A stretch of DNA of 26,634 nucleotides, taken from an uncultured Actinobaculum sp. Its GTDB lineage: Bacteria; Actinomycetota; Actinomycetes; Actinomycetales; Actinomycetaceae. The stretch spans positions 1 to 26,634 of the forward strand of contig CALIHR010000007.1 in the NCBI GenBank assembly GCA_938020505.1, written 5' to 3'. The position numbers were made by a program, and so were the translations under genes. Below the pieces are notes generated by a model. It saw only the letters and a program-made list of their open reading frames with translations, did no database searches and was not told where the DNA came from. Positions 1 to 6,838 of the stretch are shown here, piece by piece (positions within the stretch are counted from its first letter, which is position 1; every line of letters starts with the position of its first letter).

Positions 1-2
1 CC

Positions 3-1001
3 CGCCAGGCGCTGGCCGAGGCGTACCGCAACGTCTGCACCGTGGGCGCGAAGCCCCTGGCGGTCACCGACTGCCTGAACTTCGGTTCGCCCGAGGATCC
101 GGACGCCATGTGGCAGCTCGTCCAGGCGATAACCGGGCTCGCGGACGCCTGCAGGGAGATGGGCGTGCCCGTGACCGGCGGAAACGTTTCGCTTTACAAC
201 TCGCACGGCAAGGAGAAGGGCCGCGTCGATTCGTCGATCAACCCGACGCCCGTCGTCGGCGTCCTCGGAGTCATGGACGACGTGCGCACCGCCGTGCCGT
301 CCGGCTGGAGGGAGGACGGCCTCGCCGTCGTGCTGCTCGGCCGCACCCGCGACGAGCTCGACGGCTCCACCTGGGCGCGCGCGATCCACGGGCATCTCGG
401 CGGGAGGCCGCCGAAGGCGGACCTTCAGGCGGAAATGGCGTTGGGGCGCGTGCTTTTGGCATTGCACGACGCCGACACCGGCGATCTCGGGCCCGTCCTG
501 GCCGCGGCGCACGACGTTTCCAACGGGGGCCTCGTCCAGGCGCTCGCCGACATGGCCGTGCGGGCGGGGGTCGGCGCATCGATCGATCTGACGGACCTGG
601 CCTCGCGCGAGGGAATCGACAGCTTCACCGCGCTTTTTTCGGAGTCGCAGGCCCGCGCGGTGCTCGCAGTGCCCGAAGGCTGTCTCGACCTCGTGCTGCG
701 CGCGGCCGAGGCCGAGGGCGTTGCGGCCGTGCGCTTGGGGACGACTGGCGGGGAGCTGCTTGCGATCCAGCTTGCCGCCGAGCTGTGGCCCCCCGACGGG
801 GCGGGCGCCGACGCCGACGCGACGGAGGCTGCCGACCTGCCTGCCGAGTCGTCTGCTGCCGCTGCCGGCTCGCTCGCTGCGGCATCGGCCGCCGGGTCGG
901 AGGCTGCCGACCTGGCGGGAAGCTCCGAGGATATGCTGGTGTTCGACGTCGCCGAACTCGCTGCCGCGTCCGACGCGGTGCTGCGCAGTCTCTTCGATTA
1001 A
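3..1001 (+). CDS. purL: Phosphoribosylformylglycinamidine synthase II, C-terminal part (5' end outside window)
   Basis: This gene encodes the ATP-dependent amidotransferase subunit that makes formylglycinamidine ribonucleotide (FGAM) from formylglycinamide ribonucleotide, step four of purine synthesis, in the cytoplasm. The reading frame is open from base 3, so the real start lies upstream. Family blocks seen are LAVTDCLNFGSPEDP near the start, a GGNVSLYN block, TPVVGVLGVMDDV, and HDVSNGGLVQALADMA followed by ALFSESQARAVL. These fit the second AIRS ATP-binding and C-terminal domains of the small (Bacillus-type) PurL. Before the terminal block MLVFDVAELAAASDAVLRSLFD there is an insertion of about 45 residues that is almost only Ala, Asp, Glu, Ser and Gly. 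It contains a loose internal repeat (EAADLP, then EAADLA). Such an insertion is not usual in the family. Identification is firm; the role of the insertion is unknown. Confidence 0.96.
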   Translation, partial: RQALAEAYRNVCTVGAKPLAVTDCLNFGSPEDPDAMWQLVQAITGLADACREMGVPVTGGNVSLYNSHGKEKGRVDSSINPTPVVGVLGVMDDVRTAVPSGWREDGLAVVLLGRTRDELDGSTWARAIHGHLGGRPPKADLQAEMALGRVLLALHDADTGDLGPVLAAAHDVSNGGLVQALADMAVRAGVGASIDLTDLASREGIDSFTALFSESQARAVLAVPEGCLDLVLRAAEAEGVAAVRLGTTGGELLAIQLAAELWPPDGAGADADATEAADLPAESSAAAAGSLAAASAAGSEAADLAGSSEDMLVFDVAELAAASDAVLRSLFD

Positions 1002-1110
1002 ACCGTCCCGCTTCGGCTCGGTTTCCGGGTGATTTGGGGGATTTCTGCCCGATTTGGGGTCGATCGCGTGGCATCCTGTCGTGCGGTTCGCCGTCGTGCG
1101 ATCCGCCTAT

Positions 1111-1175
1111 GAAAAGTTCCCTGCTGCATGATCAGGACCAAATTTTGGAACTTATAATGTGGCAAGGTACTTTTC
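1111..1175. repeat. Imperfect 65-bp inverted repeat between purL and the membrane gene pair
   Basis: GAAAAGT at 1111-1117 is mirrored by ACTTTTC at 1169-1175, and the arms stay partly complementary inward. A second perfect 7-bp pair lies inside it: AAGTTCC at 1114-1120 and GGAACTT at 1147-1153. The stretch is AT-rich compared with its surroundings. It lies beyond the 3' ends of two convergent genes, so it may act as a bidirectional terminator. A short non-autonomous element remnant is also possible. Confidence 0.4.
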
Positions 1176-1219
1176 TTGCTCACGTCCCTTTCTGCTCCGG
1201 ACTTGAGATCATTCGCGCT

Positions 1220-1696
1220 TTAAAACAGTTCATGGGCGGACTTGATCTTGTTTCGCAGGTCGGCGCTCGCTGCGGCCACGGACAAAGCGAAAAGGGCGGG
1301 GGGAAGTGGAAACATCACGATCCACTCGTGCCCTCTCGATACGTAAACCGCTAGGGGAACCGCGGCAACAAGGGCCAAGGCGTTGACGACGACCGACAGG
1401 ATAGAGCACGCGATAACGGTTCGATTCGCCAAAGTCACGATTGCGAGGATGTATGCGCAAGGAATCAGTACGATCAACGGCCGTCCGGTGAGCGACAGAA
1501 GGTAACCTTCGATATCGGCGGCTTCGGCGGAACTGTAGAAGGTGTGATTGTCGAGCCAGTGGGCCTGAATCGACACGGCTGCAGTGGCCAAAGTCAGGAG
1601 AATAAGCATGAGCAATGCCGGCTTGGCGTTGGTTTTCGAAAAAGCTTCCGACTCTGAGTCGCTGTAGTAGTCGAAGACATCGGGTTCGCCGGTCAT
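1220..1696 (-). CDS. Unknown four-helix membrane protein
   Basis: This is a 158-residue protein that I do not recognise. An acidic, Ser-rich soluble N-terminus (about 25 residues) is followed by four hydrophobic stretches, near residues 27-45, 73-90, 93-117 and 125-145, so an integral membrane protein is expected. Its start ATG overlaps the last codon of the upstream membrane gene by four bases (ATGA), so the two are cotranslated. Codon use is less GC-biased than in purL or the amylase gene. It could be an assembly partner of the upstream protein. No catalytic motif was seen. Confidence 0.72.
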   Translation of the reverse strand: MTGEPDVFDYYSDSESEAFSKTNAKPALLMLILLTLATAAVSIQAHWLDNHTFYSSAEAADIEGYLLSLTGRPLIVLIPCAYILAIVTLANRTVIACSILSVVVNALALVAAVPLAVYVSRGHEWIVMFPLPPALFALSVAAASADLRNKIKSAHELF

Positions 1697-2628
1697 TTCC
1701 CTGTTCCTTCCGTCTCGGAGGATTCTCTTCGCGTTTGCGGCGAATCGGAGGACTCGTCAGACGGTTGCCCTGAATTGGAAAAAGCGTTCGGCTGCTGACG
1801 GGATTCGACCCCGTCGCCCTGCGTTTGCCGGGCGTCATCCGGCCTTTGCACTCCCGCCTTCAGTTCGAGATTTTGAATGAGGGAGTGCAGTTCCTTGATT
1901 CTGCGCTCGATGTCAGGATAGAGATCGTCGTCCTCGGAGTGCAGGTCGTTGTCGCCCTCGGGACACGAATCGTCGTCGGTGTACAGGCTGTCGAGCTCTC
2001 GCCGTAGATCGTCAATCTGCGTGCGCAGATTCTCGCTGCGTCGTTCAAGTTCGAAACCCGCGGCGCATGCGGATATCGTGAGAAAAAGAGGAACCCCTAT
2101 CGGCGTCAGAGCCGCGAGGACTTCCTTCCCGGGGTCTTCCCCCGAAAACAAAGAAAATTTCGTTGCAGAAGAGACCGCAATGACTGCGGGAATCGAGAAG
2201 AGCGCCGCAGCCGATGTGCCCATGAACATAAAGAGCGGCGCCGCGAACGACGTCTTCCTGTCAATCGCAATGAGTCCGGCGAGCATTGAGCAGGGCGTCG
2301 ATATGAGCATCGAGTATTTCGCGATGCCCAGGGAAGACCGGCTTGTTGCGCCCTCAGCTGACCTTTCGAAGGCGTCAGCCGCATCCCAGCCCGAATGCTC
2401 GCCGATCCAGGGGAAGAAAAAGAGACCGAATGCCAGTGCTGCCGCGCAGACTGCGATGCAGGGGCCGATTACGCTCGCGTCGAAGGGCTCTTTGCGGCGT
2501 TGACGCTTGGGACGCGCTTTCGATCTGCGCCGGTCGGGTTCTTTCGGGTTGCCGCGGCGATGCTGCTCGTGCTCCTCGTGGTGACCTGGATTCTTGCTGA
2601 TCATGGAAAGGTCGTTAAGCAAGGTCAT
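1693..2628 (-). CDS. Unknown membrane protein with cytosolic coiled coil
   Basis: This is a 311-residue protein of unknown function. The N-terminus (about residues 10-50) is rich in His, Arg and Lys. Four hydrophobic segments follow, at about 50-75, 103-122, 128-152 and 167-190. Next comes a heptad-like stretch (ELERRSENLRTQIDDLRREL and again IERRIKELHSLIQNLELK), broken by an acidic Asp/Glu run. The C-terminus is a polar Ser/Gln/Pro-rich tail. The chosen ATG is preceded by AAAGGA at good spacing. It is the first gene of a two-gene unit with the membrane protein at 1220-1696 (four-base overlap). The layout, with membrane anchor and cytosolic coiled coil, suggests a scaffold or sensor, but nothing in the sequence proves that. 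Confidence 0.72.
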   Translation of the reverse strand: MTLLNDLSMISKNPGHHEEHEQHRRGNPKEPDRRRSKARPKRQRRKEPFDASVIGPCIAVCAAALAFGLFFFPWIGEHSGWDAADAFERSAEGATSRSSLGIAKYSMLISTPCSMLAGLIAIDRKTSFAAPLFMFMGTSAAALFSIPAVIAVSSATKFSLFSGEDPGKEVLAALTPIGVPLFLTISACAAGFELERRSENLRTQIDDLRRELDSLYTDDDSCPEGDNDLHSEDDDLYPDIERRIKELHSLIQNLELKAGVQRPDDARQTQGDGVESRQQPNAFSNSGQPSDESSDSPQTRRESSETEGTGK

Positions 2629-2663
2629 TTGCTGTCCTTTGGCGTGATTCTATTGATACCATG

Positions 2664-2692
2664 AGTCTAACCAGAATTCTCTGGGAGATCAA
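2664..2692 (-). promoter_or_regulatory. Candidate promoter for the membrane gene pair
   Basis: On the minus strand, TTGATC (2687-2692) and TAGACT (2664-2669) are separated by 17 bp. This lies about 36 bp upstream of the start codon at 2628. The spacing is ideal and each box matches the sigma-70 type consensus in four of six positions. Confidence 0.45.
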
Positions 2693-2823
2693 TAGTTGAA
2701 TCTGGAAAGGTATGTTGTTCGGACGGAGTTGTTTAGAGCTTAGACGCGGGCTTTTCACGCGGTGTGTGCGATGCGAGCCTCACGGTTAGAATCTTGAAGG
2801 CAAACGCCTCGGAAAGGAGTACG

Positions 2824-3378
2824 ATGCAGCTTACCTTCGTCCGCCCTGCGACAACCGACGGGCGCTCCGCGGGCCCCGTCGGCTGCCCGGCAGGACCCGG
2901 CGGCGTCACCGATTTGTCGGGTCTTTCGCGCACCGAACCGCCGGAGCGCCTAGAAGGCGTTTGCATCCGGCGGATTTCTCAGGATCGCGAATCGATCGAA
3001 AGGATCGGACGCCTGTACTTCCGCTCGTATCCCGACGGCGAAGCCGGGACATGCGAAGAAGCCGTCGCCGACGTCGAAGCCACGAGCGCCGGCGACTACG
3101 GCACGTGGGTTCCCGAGGCCTGCCTAGTTGCAGAGGAGGGCGGGGAACCCGTCGGCGCGATTCTCGTGACGGACAATCCGCCGTGGGACGACGTCGAAGG
3201 CCTGATCTTCATCATCGATCTCTTCGTCGCCCCCGGCAAACGCGGGCGGGGAATCGGAGGCGCGCTCGTCGACGCCGCGCTGGCCGCGGTCGGCGATCGG
3301 GAGGTGGGCTTGCGCGTAGAGAGCGAGAACGCCGCGGCTCGCAGAATCTATGAGAGGCACGGCTTCGCTGCCCGGTGA
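2824..3378 (+). CDS. GNAT-family N-acetyltransferase
   Basis: The protein (184 residues) should move an acetyl group from acetyl-CoA to an amine; the acceptor is unknown. The C-terminal half carries the GNAT core. After a beta strand (LIFIIDLFVAPGKRGRG) comes the acetyl-CoA pyrophosphate loop RGRGIGGAL (Q/R-x-x-G-x-G/A). The later segment LRVESENAAARRIYERHGF is the usual motif B with Asn and Tyr. The start at 2824 is chosen because GGAAAGGAGT lies four bases upstream; an in-frame GTG at 2764 has no such site. The first 45 residues are Gly/Pro-rich and unlike the family. The protein stops directly after HGFAAR, where most relatives have a further strand. The +1 frame continues with GERVTGSKRASV, a family-like tail, so the 3' end may be frameshifted. 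Confidence 0.85.
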   Translation: MQLTFVRPATTDGRSAGPVGCPAGPGGVTDLSGLSRTEPPERLEGVCIRRISQDRESIERIGRLYFRSYPDGEAGTCEEAVADVEATSAGDYGTWVPEACLVAEEGGEPVGAILVTDNPPWDDVEGLIFIIDLFVAPGKRGRGIGGALVDAALAAVGDREVGLRVESENAAARRIYERHGFAAR

Positions 3379-3479
3379 ACGCGTTACAGGTTCAAAACGA
3401 GCCTCAGTCCGTCGCCGACTTCGGACATCAGGCGTGTAAAGCTGCGAACGGCTCCAGCCCAAGCGCTGCGCGATTCGGC

Positions 3480-4772
3480 TCAGGCTGGGCCGTCGGGCCC
3501 GCGCCAGTCAAACAGCCCGTTGCCGGCGGCGTCCGTGACCCGCGCGGCCGCGCGAGGGGCGAGCTCGATTCGCACCCGCAGTGCGTCGCCCGCCTTCGGG
3601 CGGCCGCCATTCGCGTGGCCCGCGCCGTCCCGGCCGCTGTTCGGCGCACCTTCAAGCCCTCCCTCGCCGCCCGGACGCACCTCGTATTCGATCCAGGAGT
3701 TGTCCTTGGCCAGCACCGCGACCTCGCCGCGGGCGATCCACGGGTGGCGCCGCCGCAAGCCGATGAGTTCCTGGTAAAGGCGGTACATCCACGGCCTGTC
3801 GCCCTCGCCCGGTTCGGGAGGCAGGGCCGGGCGAAGCCCGTCGTCGGCCGCAATCCCCTCGCCCTTGTCGCCGAGCACGCCGCGTTCGTCGCCGTAGTAA
3901 ATCGAGGGCATCCCGGGCAGGGTGAAAAGTATGGCGGCCGCCAGCGCCGCCCCCGTTTCGCCGATCTGCGAGGCTATGCGGGTGACGTCGTGATTCCCGA
4001 CGAAAGTCTGCGGAACGAAGCCTCTGCACAGTTCGGTCTGCCGGTCGAGGGCCCAGGCCAGCTCCCAGAAGTTGACGTCCTTGATCGAACTCCAGATCGC
4101 CTTCCACAGCTCGTACTGCGTGACTGTGTCCAGGCGGCCGTCGGCGACGATCCGCGCGTAGTCTCCGTGGATTGCTTCCCCTAGGAAAAGCGCGTTCGGA
4201 AACTCGCCGCGCACGCGGCCGACCGTCTCGGCCCAGAAGCGCGGAGGCACGGCGTAGGCGACGTCGAGGCGCCACCCGGCGATCCCCTTGCGCAGCCAGT
4301 GAAGCATGATGTCAGCGACGAAATCGACGACGGCGGGTTTGGAATGGTCGAGCGTGAGAAGCTCGCTGTGCCCCTCCCAGCACGCCAGGCCGCCGTCGGG
4401 CAGGCGAAGCGCAAGCTCCTCGGCGCGCGGGTGGCTGGCCGCGACGTGGTTGAAAACGCCGTCGAGCATGACGTTGAGCCCGCGCTCGCGGCACGCCGCC
4501 ATGAAGGCCTCGAAATCCTCCTCGGAGCCCAGGCGCCGGTCGATCGCCATGTGGTCGAGGGTGTCGTAGCCGTGGGAGGCCGATTCGAAGATCGGGCCCA
4601 GAAGGACGCCGGAGCATCCGAGCTCCACCGCGTAGTCGAGCCAGGGGACCAGCCTCAGGAGCCGACGCTCGCCCGGATCGGCCGCCTCTCGCGCCTGATC
4701 GCCGCGGATCGGAGCGCCCGCGGCTCCGAGGGGGTAGACGTGCCACCAGATGGCGTCGTCGAGCAAAGACAT
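3480..4772 (-). CDS. GH13 alpha-amylase-family glycoside hydrolase
   Basis: This is a 430-residue intracellular enzyme (no signal peptide) expected to act on alpha-glucosidic bonds of a malto-oligosaccharide or related sugar. All four GH13 regions are present: DGVFNH (D104, H109), GWRLDVA (R168, nucleophile D170), FLGEAIHG (acid/base E199) and FVGNHD (H261, D262). It is shorter than typical secreted amylases, with a reduced C-terminal beta domain. It belongs to a compact type that begins with an IWWHVYPLG strand. The start at 4772 is preceded by GTGAAAGGA at proper spacing; longer in-frame extensions upstream are Arg/Gly-rich and non-family. It is transcribed alone from its own promoter. The exact substrate cannot be read from the sequence. 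Confidence 0.9.
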   Translation of the reverse strand: MSLLDDAIWWHVYPLGAAGAPIRGDQAREAADPGERRLLRLVPWLDYAVELGCSGVLLGPIFESASHGYDTLDHMAIDRRLGSEEDFEAFMAACRERGLNVMLDGVFNHVAASHPRAEELALRLPDGGLACWEGHSELLTLDHSKPAVVDFVADIMLHWLRKGIAGWRLDVAYAVPPRFWAETVGRVRGEFPNALFLGEAIHGDYARIVADGRLDTVTQYELWKAIWSSIKDVNFWELAWALDRQTELCRGFVPQTFVGNHDVTRIASQIGETGAALAAAILFTLPGMPSIYYGDERGVLGDKGEGIAADDGLRPALPPEPGEGDRPWMYRLYQELIGLRRRHPWIARGEVAVLAKDNSWIEYEVRPGGEGGLEGAPNSGRDGAGHANGGRPKAGDALRVRIELAPRAAARVTDAAGNGLFDWRGPDGPA

Positions 4773-4832
4773 TCGAATTCCTTTCACGGCATCGCGACGT
4801 CGGACGGACGGACCGCCCCGCCGAGCCCCTTG

Positions 4833-4864
4833 TTGAGTGACGCTCAATAACGAAATCGAGTATA
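4833..4864 (-). promoter_or_regulatory. Promoter -10 and LacI-like operator for the GH13 gene
   Basis: On the minus strand TATACT (4859-4864) is a good -10 box; a -35 box 17 bp further upstream is weak. About 11 bp downstream of the -10 lies TTGAGTGACGCTCAA (4833-4847). It has perfect 5-bp outer arms and further symmetric G and C positions, and would cover the transcription start. LacI-family repressors of maltose-type genes use similar TTGAG...CTCAA dyads, so sugar-responsive repression is inferred. The UTR to the ATG would be about 80 bases. Confidence 0.5.
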
Positions 4865-4906
4865 TGCCTCGACGGCGGCAAATGGAAGCGAACCCGCCGC
4901 GGGCGC

Positions 4907-4943
4907 AAAAGCGGCCGGGCCCGGAAGGCGTGGGCTCGGCCGC
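4907..4943 (-). terminator. Rho-independent terminator of the kinase/dehydrogenase/aldolase operon
   Basis: Read on the minus strand, GCGGCCG (4937-4943) pairs with CGGCCGC (4911-4917). An inner GCCC/GGGC pair follows after one mismatch. The stem is followed directly by TTTT (4907-4910). It begins about 48 bases after the aldolase stop codon. Confidence 0.65.
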
Positions 4944-4990
4944 AGAGCGTCGGATCGGCGCGCCCGCTGCGGGCACCTAGACCAACCCGG

Positions 4991-5638
4991 TCACTTCTTG
5001 TTCGGTTGCTTTCCGTAGTCGGCGATGGCGGCCTTGGCGTCGGCCATCTGCTCGGGCGAAAGCAGCGCGATGGGGGCGCCCGTCGCCATCGCCCGGAGGT
5101 GGATTTCGCAGACGTACTCCAGGATCGGAAGGAGTCCCGCCGCCTTCTTCACGGTCGGCCCGATCGTGATGGCGCCGTGGTTCTTCATCAGCGCCCCGCT
5201 GCGGTCCTTCAGGGCGTCGGTCACGTTGCGCGCGAGCTCGTCCGTGCCGAACTCCGCGTACGGGGCGACCCGTATGATCCCGCCGAGCATCGCCGAATAG
5301 TAGTGGGACGGCGGGATCTCGTCGACCACCAGCCCCAGAGCCGTCGAGGCCGGCGCGTGGTTGTGCGTGACCGCCTTTGCAGCCGTTTCGCGATAGACGC
5401 TCAGATGGAGGGGAAGCTCGGAGGACGGCTCGAGGATCCCGTCCACGCGTTCCCCGTCCATCGAAAAGACAACCACGTCCTCGGCCGTCATCGTTTCGTA
5501 GGGCACTCCCGACGGCGAGATCGCGACCTTGTCATCGACGCGGATCGAGACGTTTCCGGCGGTGCCGACGATCAATCCGCTGCTCTGCATGAACAGGCAG
5601 GTCTCGACGACGTCGCGGCGTTCTTTCTCTAAAAGCAT
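4991..5638 (-). CDS. Class II aldolase/adducin-family protein
   Basis: This 215-residue zinc-dependent enzyme resembles L-fuculose-phosphate aldolase, L-ribulose-5-phosphate 4-epimerase and 3-oxo-tetronate-4-phosphate decarboxylase. The N-terminal TAGNVSIR and SPSG blocks form the phosphate site. E74 in EPSSELPLH is at the usual catalytic position. The metal ligands are H92 and H94 in THNHAPAS and H154 in MKNHGAI. It is the last gene of the operon, 6 bp after the dehydrogenase stop, with a GC hairpin terminator downstream. With the kinase and dehydrogenase upstream it should cleave or decarboxylate the phosphorylated, oxidised intermediate. Aldolase and decarboxylase cannot be told apart by eye, so no gene symbol is given. 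Confidence 0.9.
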   Translation of the reverse strand: MLLEKERRDVVETCLFMQSSGLIVGTAGNVSIRVDDKVAISPSGVPYETMTAEDVVVFSMDGERVDGILEPSSELPLHLSVYRETAAKAVTHNHAPASTALGLVVDEIPPSHYYSAMLGGIIRVAPYAEFGTDELARNVTDALKDRSGALMKNHGAITIGPTVKKAAGLLPILEYVCEIHLRAMATGAPIALLSPEQMADAKAAIADYGKQPNKK

Positions 5639-5644
5639 GGTGGC

Positions 5645-6838
5645 CTACTTTCCGAATGCTTGGTCGTTGTCTTTGGCAGTTTTGGGGTCGGCTTCCGGTG
5701 CAGCCGCGCCGGTTCCAGACGATGCCTCGCCTGTTTCCGGCTCAGCCGCGCCGACCTTTGGCGTCTTCCCGCCGGTTCCGGACGGAGCCCCGCCGGCTTG
5801 GAACAGACGGGCTCGGGCCTCGAGCGCCTCCGGATTGGCCAGGTGGAGGGGCCGGCGGCCGGCGGCGAAGGCCGCGATGTCCTCGGCCCCGATTCGGGCG
5901 GCGATGCGCGCGGCCTCCTTCGAGGCGCCCGCCAGATGCGGGGTGATCGTGACCCGCGGCGTCCTCAGGAGCCTGTGGCCCGGCGGCAGCGGCTCCTGAG
6001 GCAGCACGTCGAATCCCGCCGCGAAAAGGCGGCCGGCGTCGAGGGCGTCGCACACCGCGTCGTAGTCGACGAGCTCGCCGCGCGCGCAGTTGACGAGCAC
6101 GGAGCCCTCCGGCATGAGCGCGAGCGCGTCGGTGTCGATCATCCTGCGGTTTTCAGGCGTGACGCGCGCATGGATCGTGACGACGTCGCTGCCGGCGAGA
6201 AGCTCGCCGAGGGAATCGACGTGGGTCATCCCTTCGGCCGGCTCGCCCGCCCACGGGTCGTAGACGAGCACACGCGCCCCGAAGGCGGCCATGACGGCGG
6301 CGACCCTCCGTCCGACGGCGCCGTATCCGACGACGCCGACGGTCGAGGAGCCGATCTCCGCGCCGACGTTGTCGAAAATGTAATAGTCCGAGCGCCACTG
6401 GCCGTCGACGACCTCCCGGTGGCGCTGGGGGATCTGCCTGAGGCTGGCGAGGATCATCCCCACGGTGTGCTCGGCCGTCGCCGTCGCGTTGCGGCCCGGC
6501 GTGTAGGAGACGAGCACCCCGGCCCGAGTGGCGGCCTCGATGTTGACGTTGACGGGGCCGCCCCGGCAAATGGCGACGAGCTTGAGCGAGGGCGAGGCCG
6601 CGATGACCTTCTCCGTGAAGGGGAAGGTGTGGGAGAAGGCGACGTCGCAGCCGCTGAGGGCTTCGATCAGCTCGTCCTCGTCGCCGGCCGCCTCGCGGAC
6701 GTCGCCGATGTCTCGGAAGGGAGGGACGGGCCACGTCGAGGCGATCGAGGCCGTTTCGACGTCGGGAAGCGCACGGGCGAGGGCGGTGCGCAGGACGGCG
6801 TCGGTCACGAAGCCGTCGGAGGCGAGGAGGACTTTCAC
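5645..6838 (-). CDS. D-2-hydroxyacid dehydrogenase (NAD-dependent, SerA-like fold)
   Basis: This protein (397 residues) belongs to the D-isomer 2-hydroxyacid dehydrogenases. The Rossmann motif is VGVVGYGAVGRRV (about 167-179) with an acidic residue at YDPW (D194), which favours NAD. The catalytic set is R253 in CARGELVD, E282 in VLPQEP and H301 in TPHLAGAS. After the normal family end (about residue 345) a 50-residue tail rich in Ala, Gly, Pro, Thr and Glu follows, which is unusual and probably disordered. The gene starts inside the kinase stop codon (ATGA overlap) and is followed after 6 bp by the aldolase, so all three are one operon. It probably oxidises or reduces an alpha-hydroxy acid of the pathway; true phosphoglycerate dehydrogenase (SerA) is less likely because there is no ACT domain. 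Confidence 0.9.
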   Translation of the reverse strand: MKVLLASDGFVTDAVLRTALARALPDVETASIASTWPVPPFRDIGDVREAAGDEDELIEALSGCDVAFSHTFPFTEKVIAASPSLKLVAICRGGPVNVNIEAATRAGVLVSYTPGRNATATAEHTVGMILASLRQIPQRHREVVDGQWRSDYYIFDNVGAEIGSSTVGVVGYGAVGRRVAAVMAAFGARVLVYDPWAGEPAEGMTHVDSLGELLAGSDVVTIHARVTPENRRMIDTDALALMPEGSVLVNCARGELVDYDAVCDALDAGRLFAAGFDVLPQEPLPPGHRLLRTPRVTITPHLAGASKEAARIAARIGAEDIAAFAAGRRPLHLANPEALEARARLFQAGGAPSGTGGKTPKVGAAEPETGEASSGTGAAAPEADPKTAKDNDQAFGK

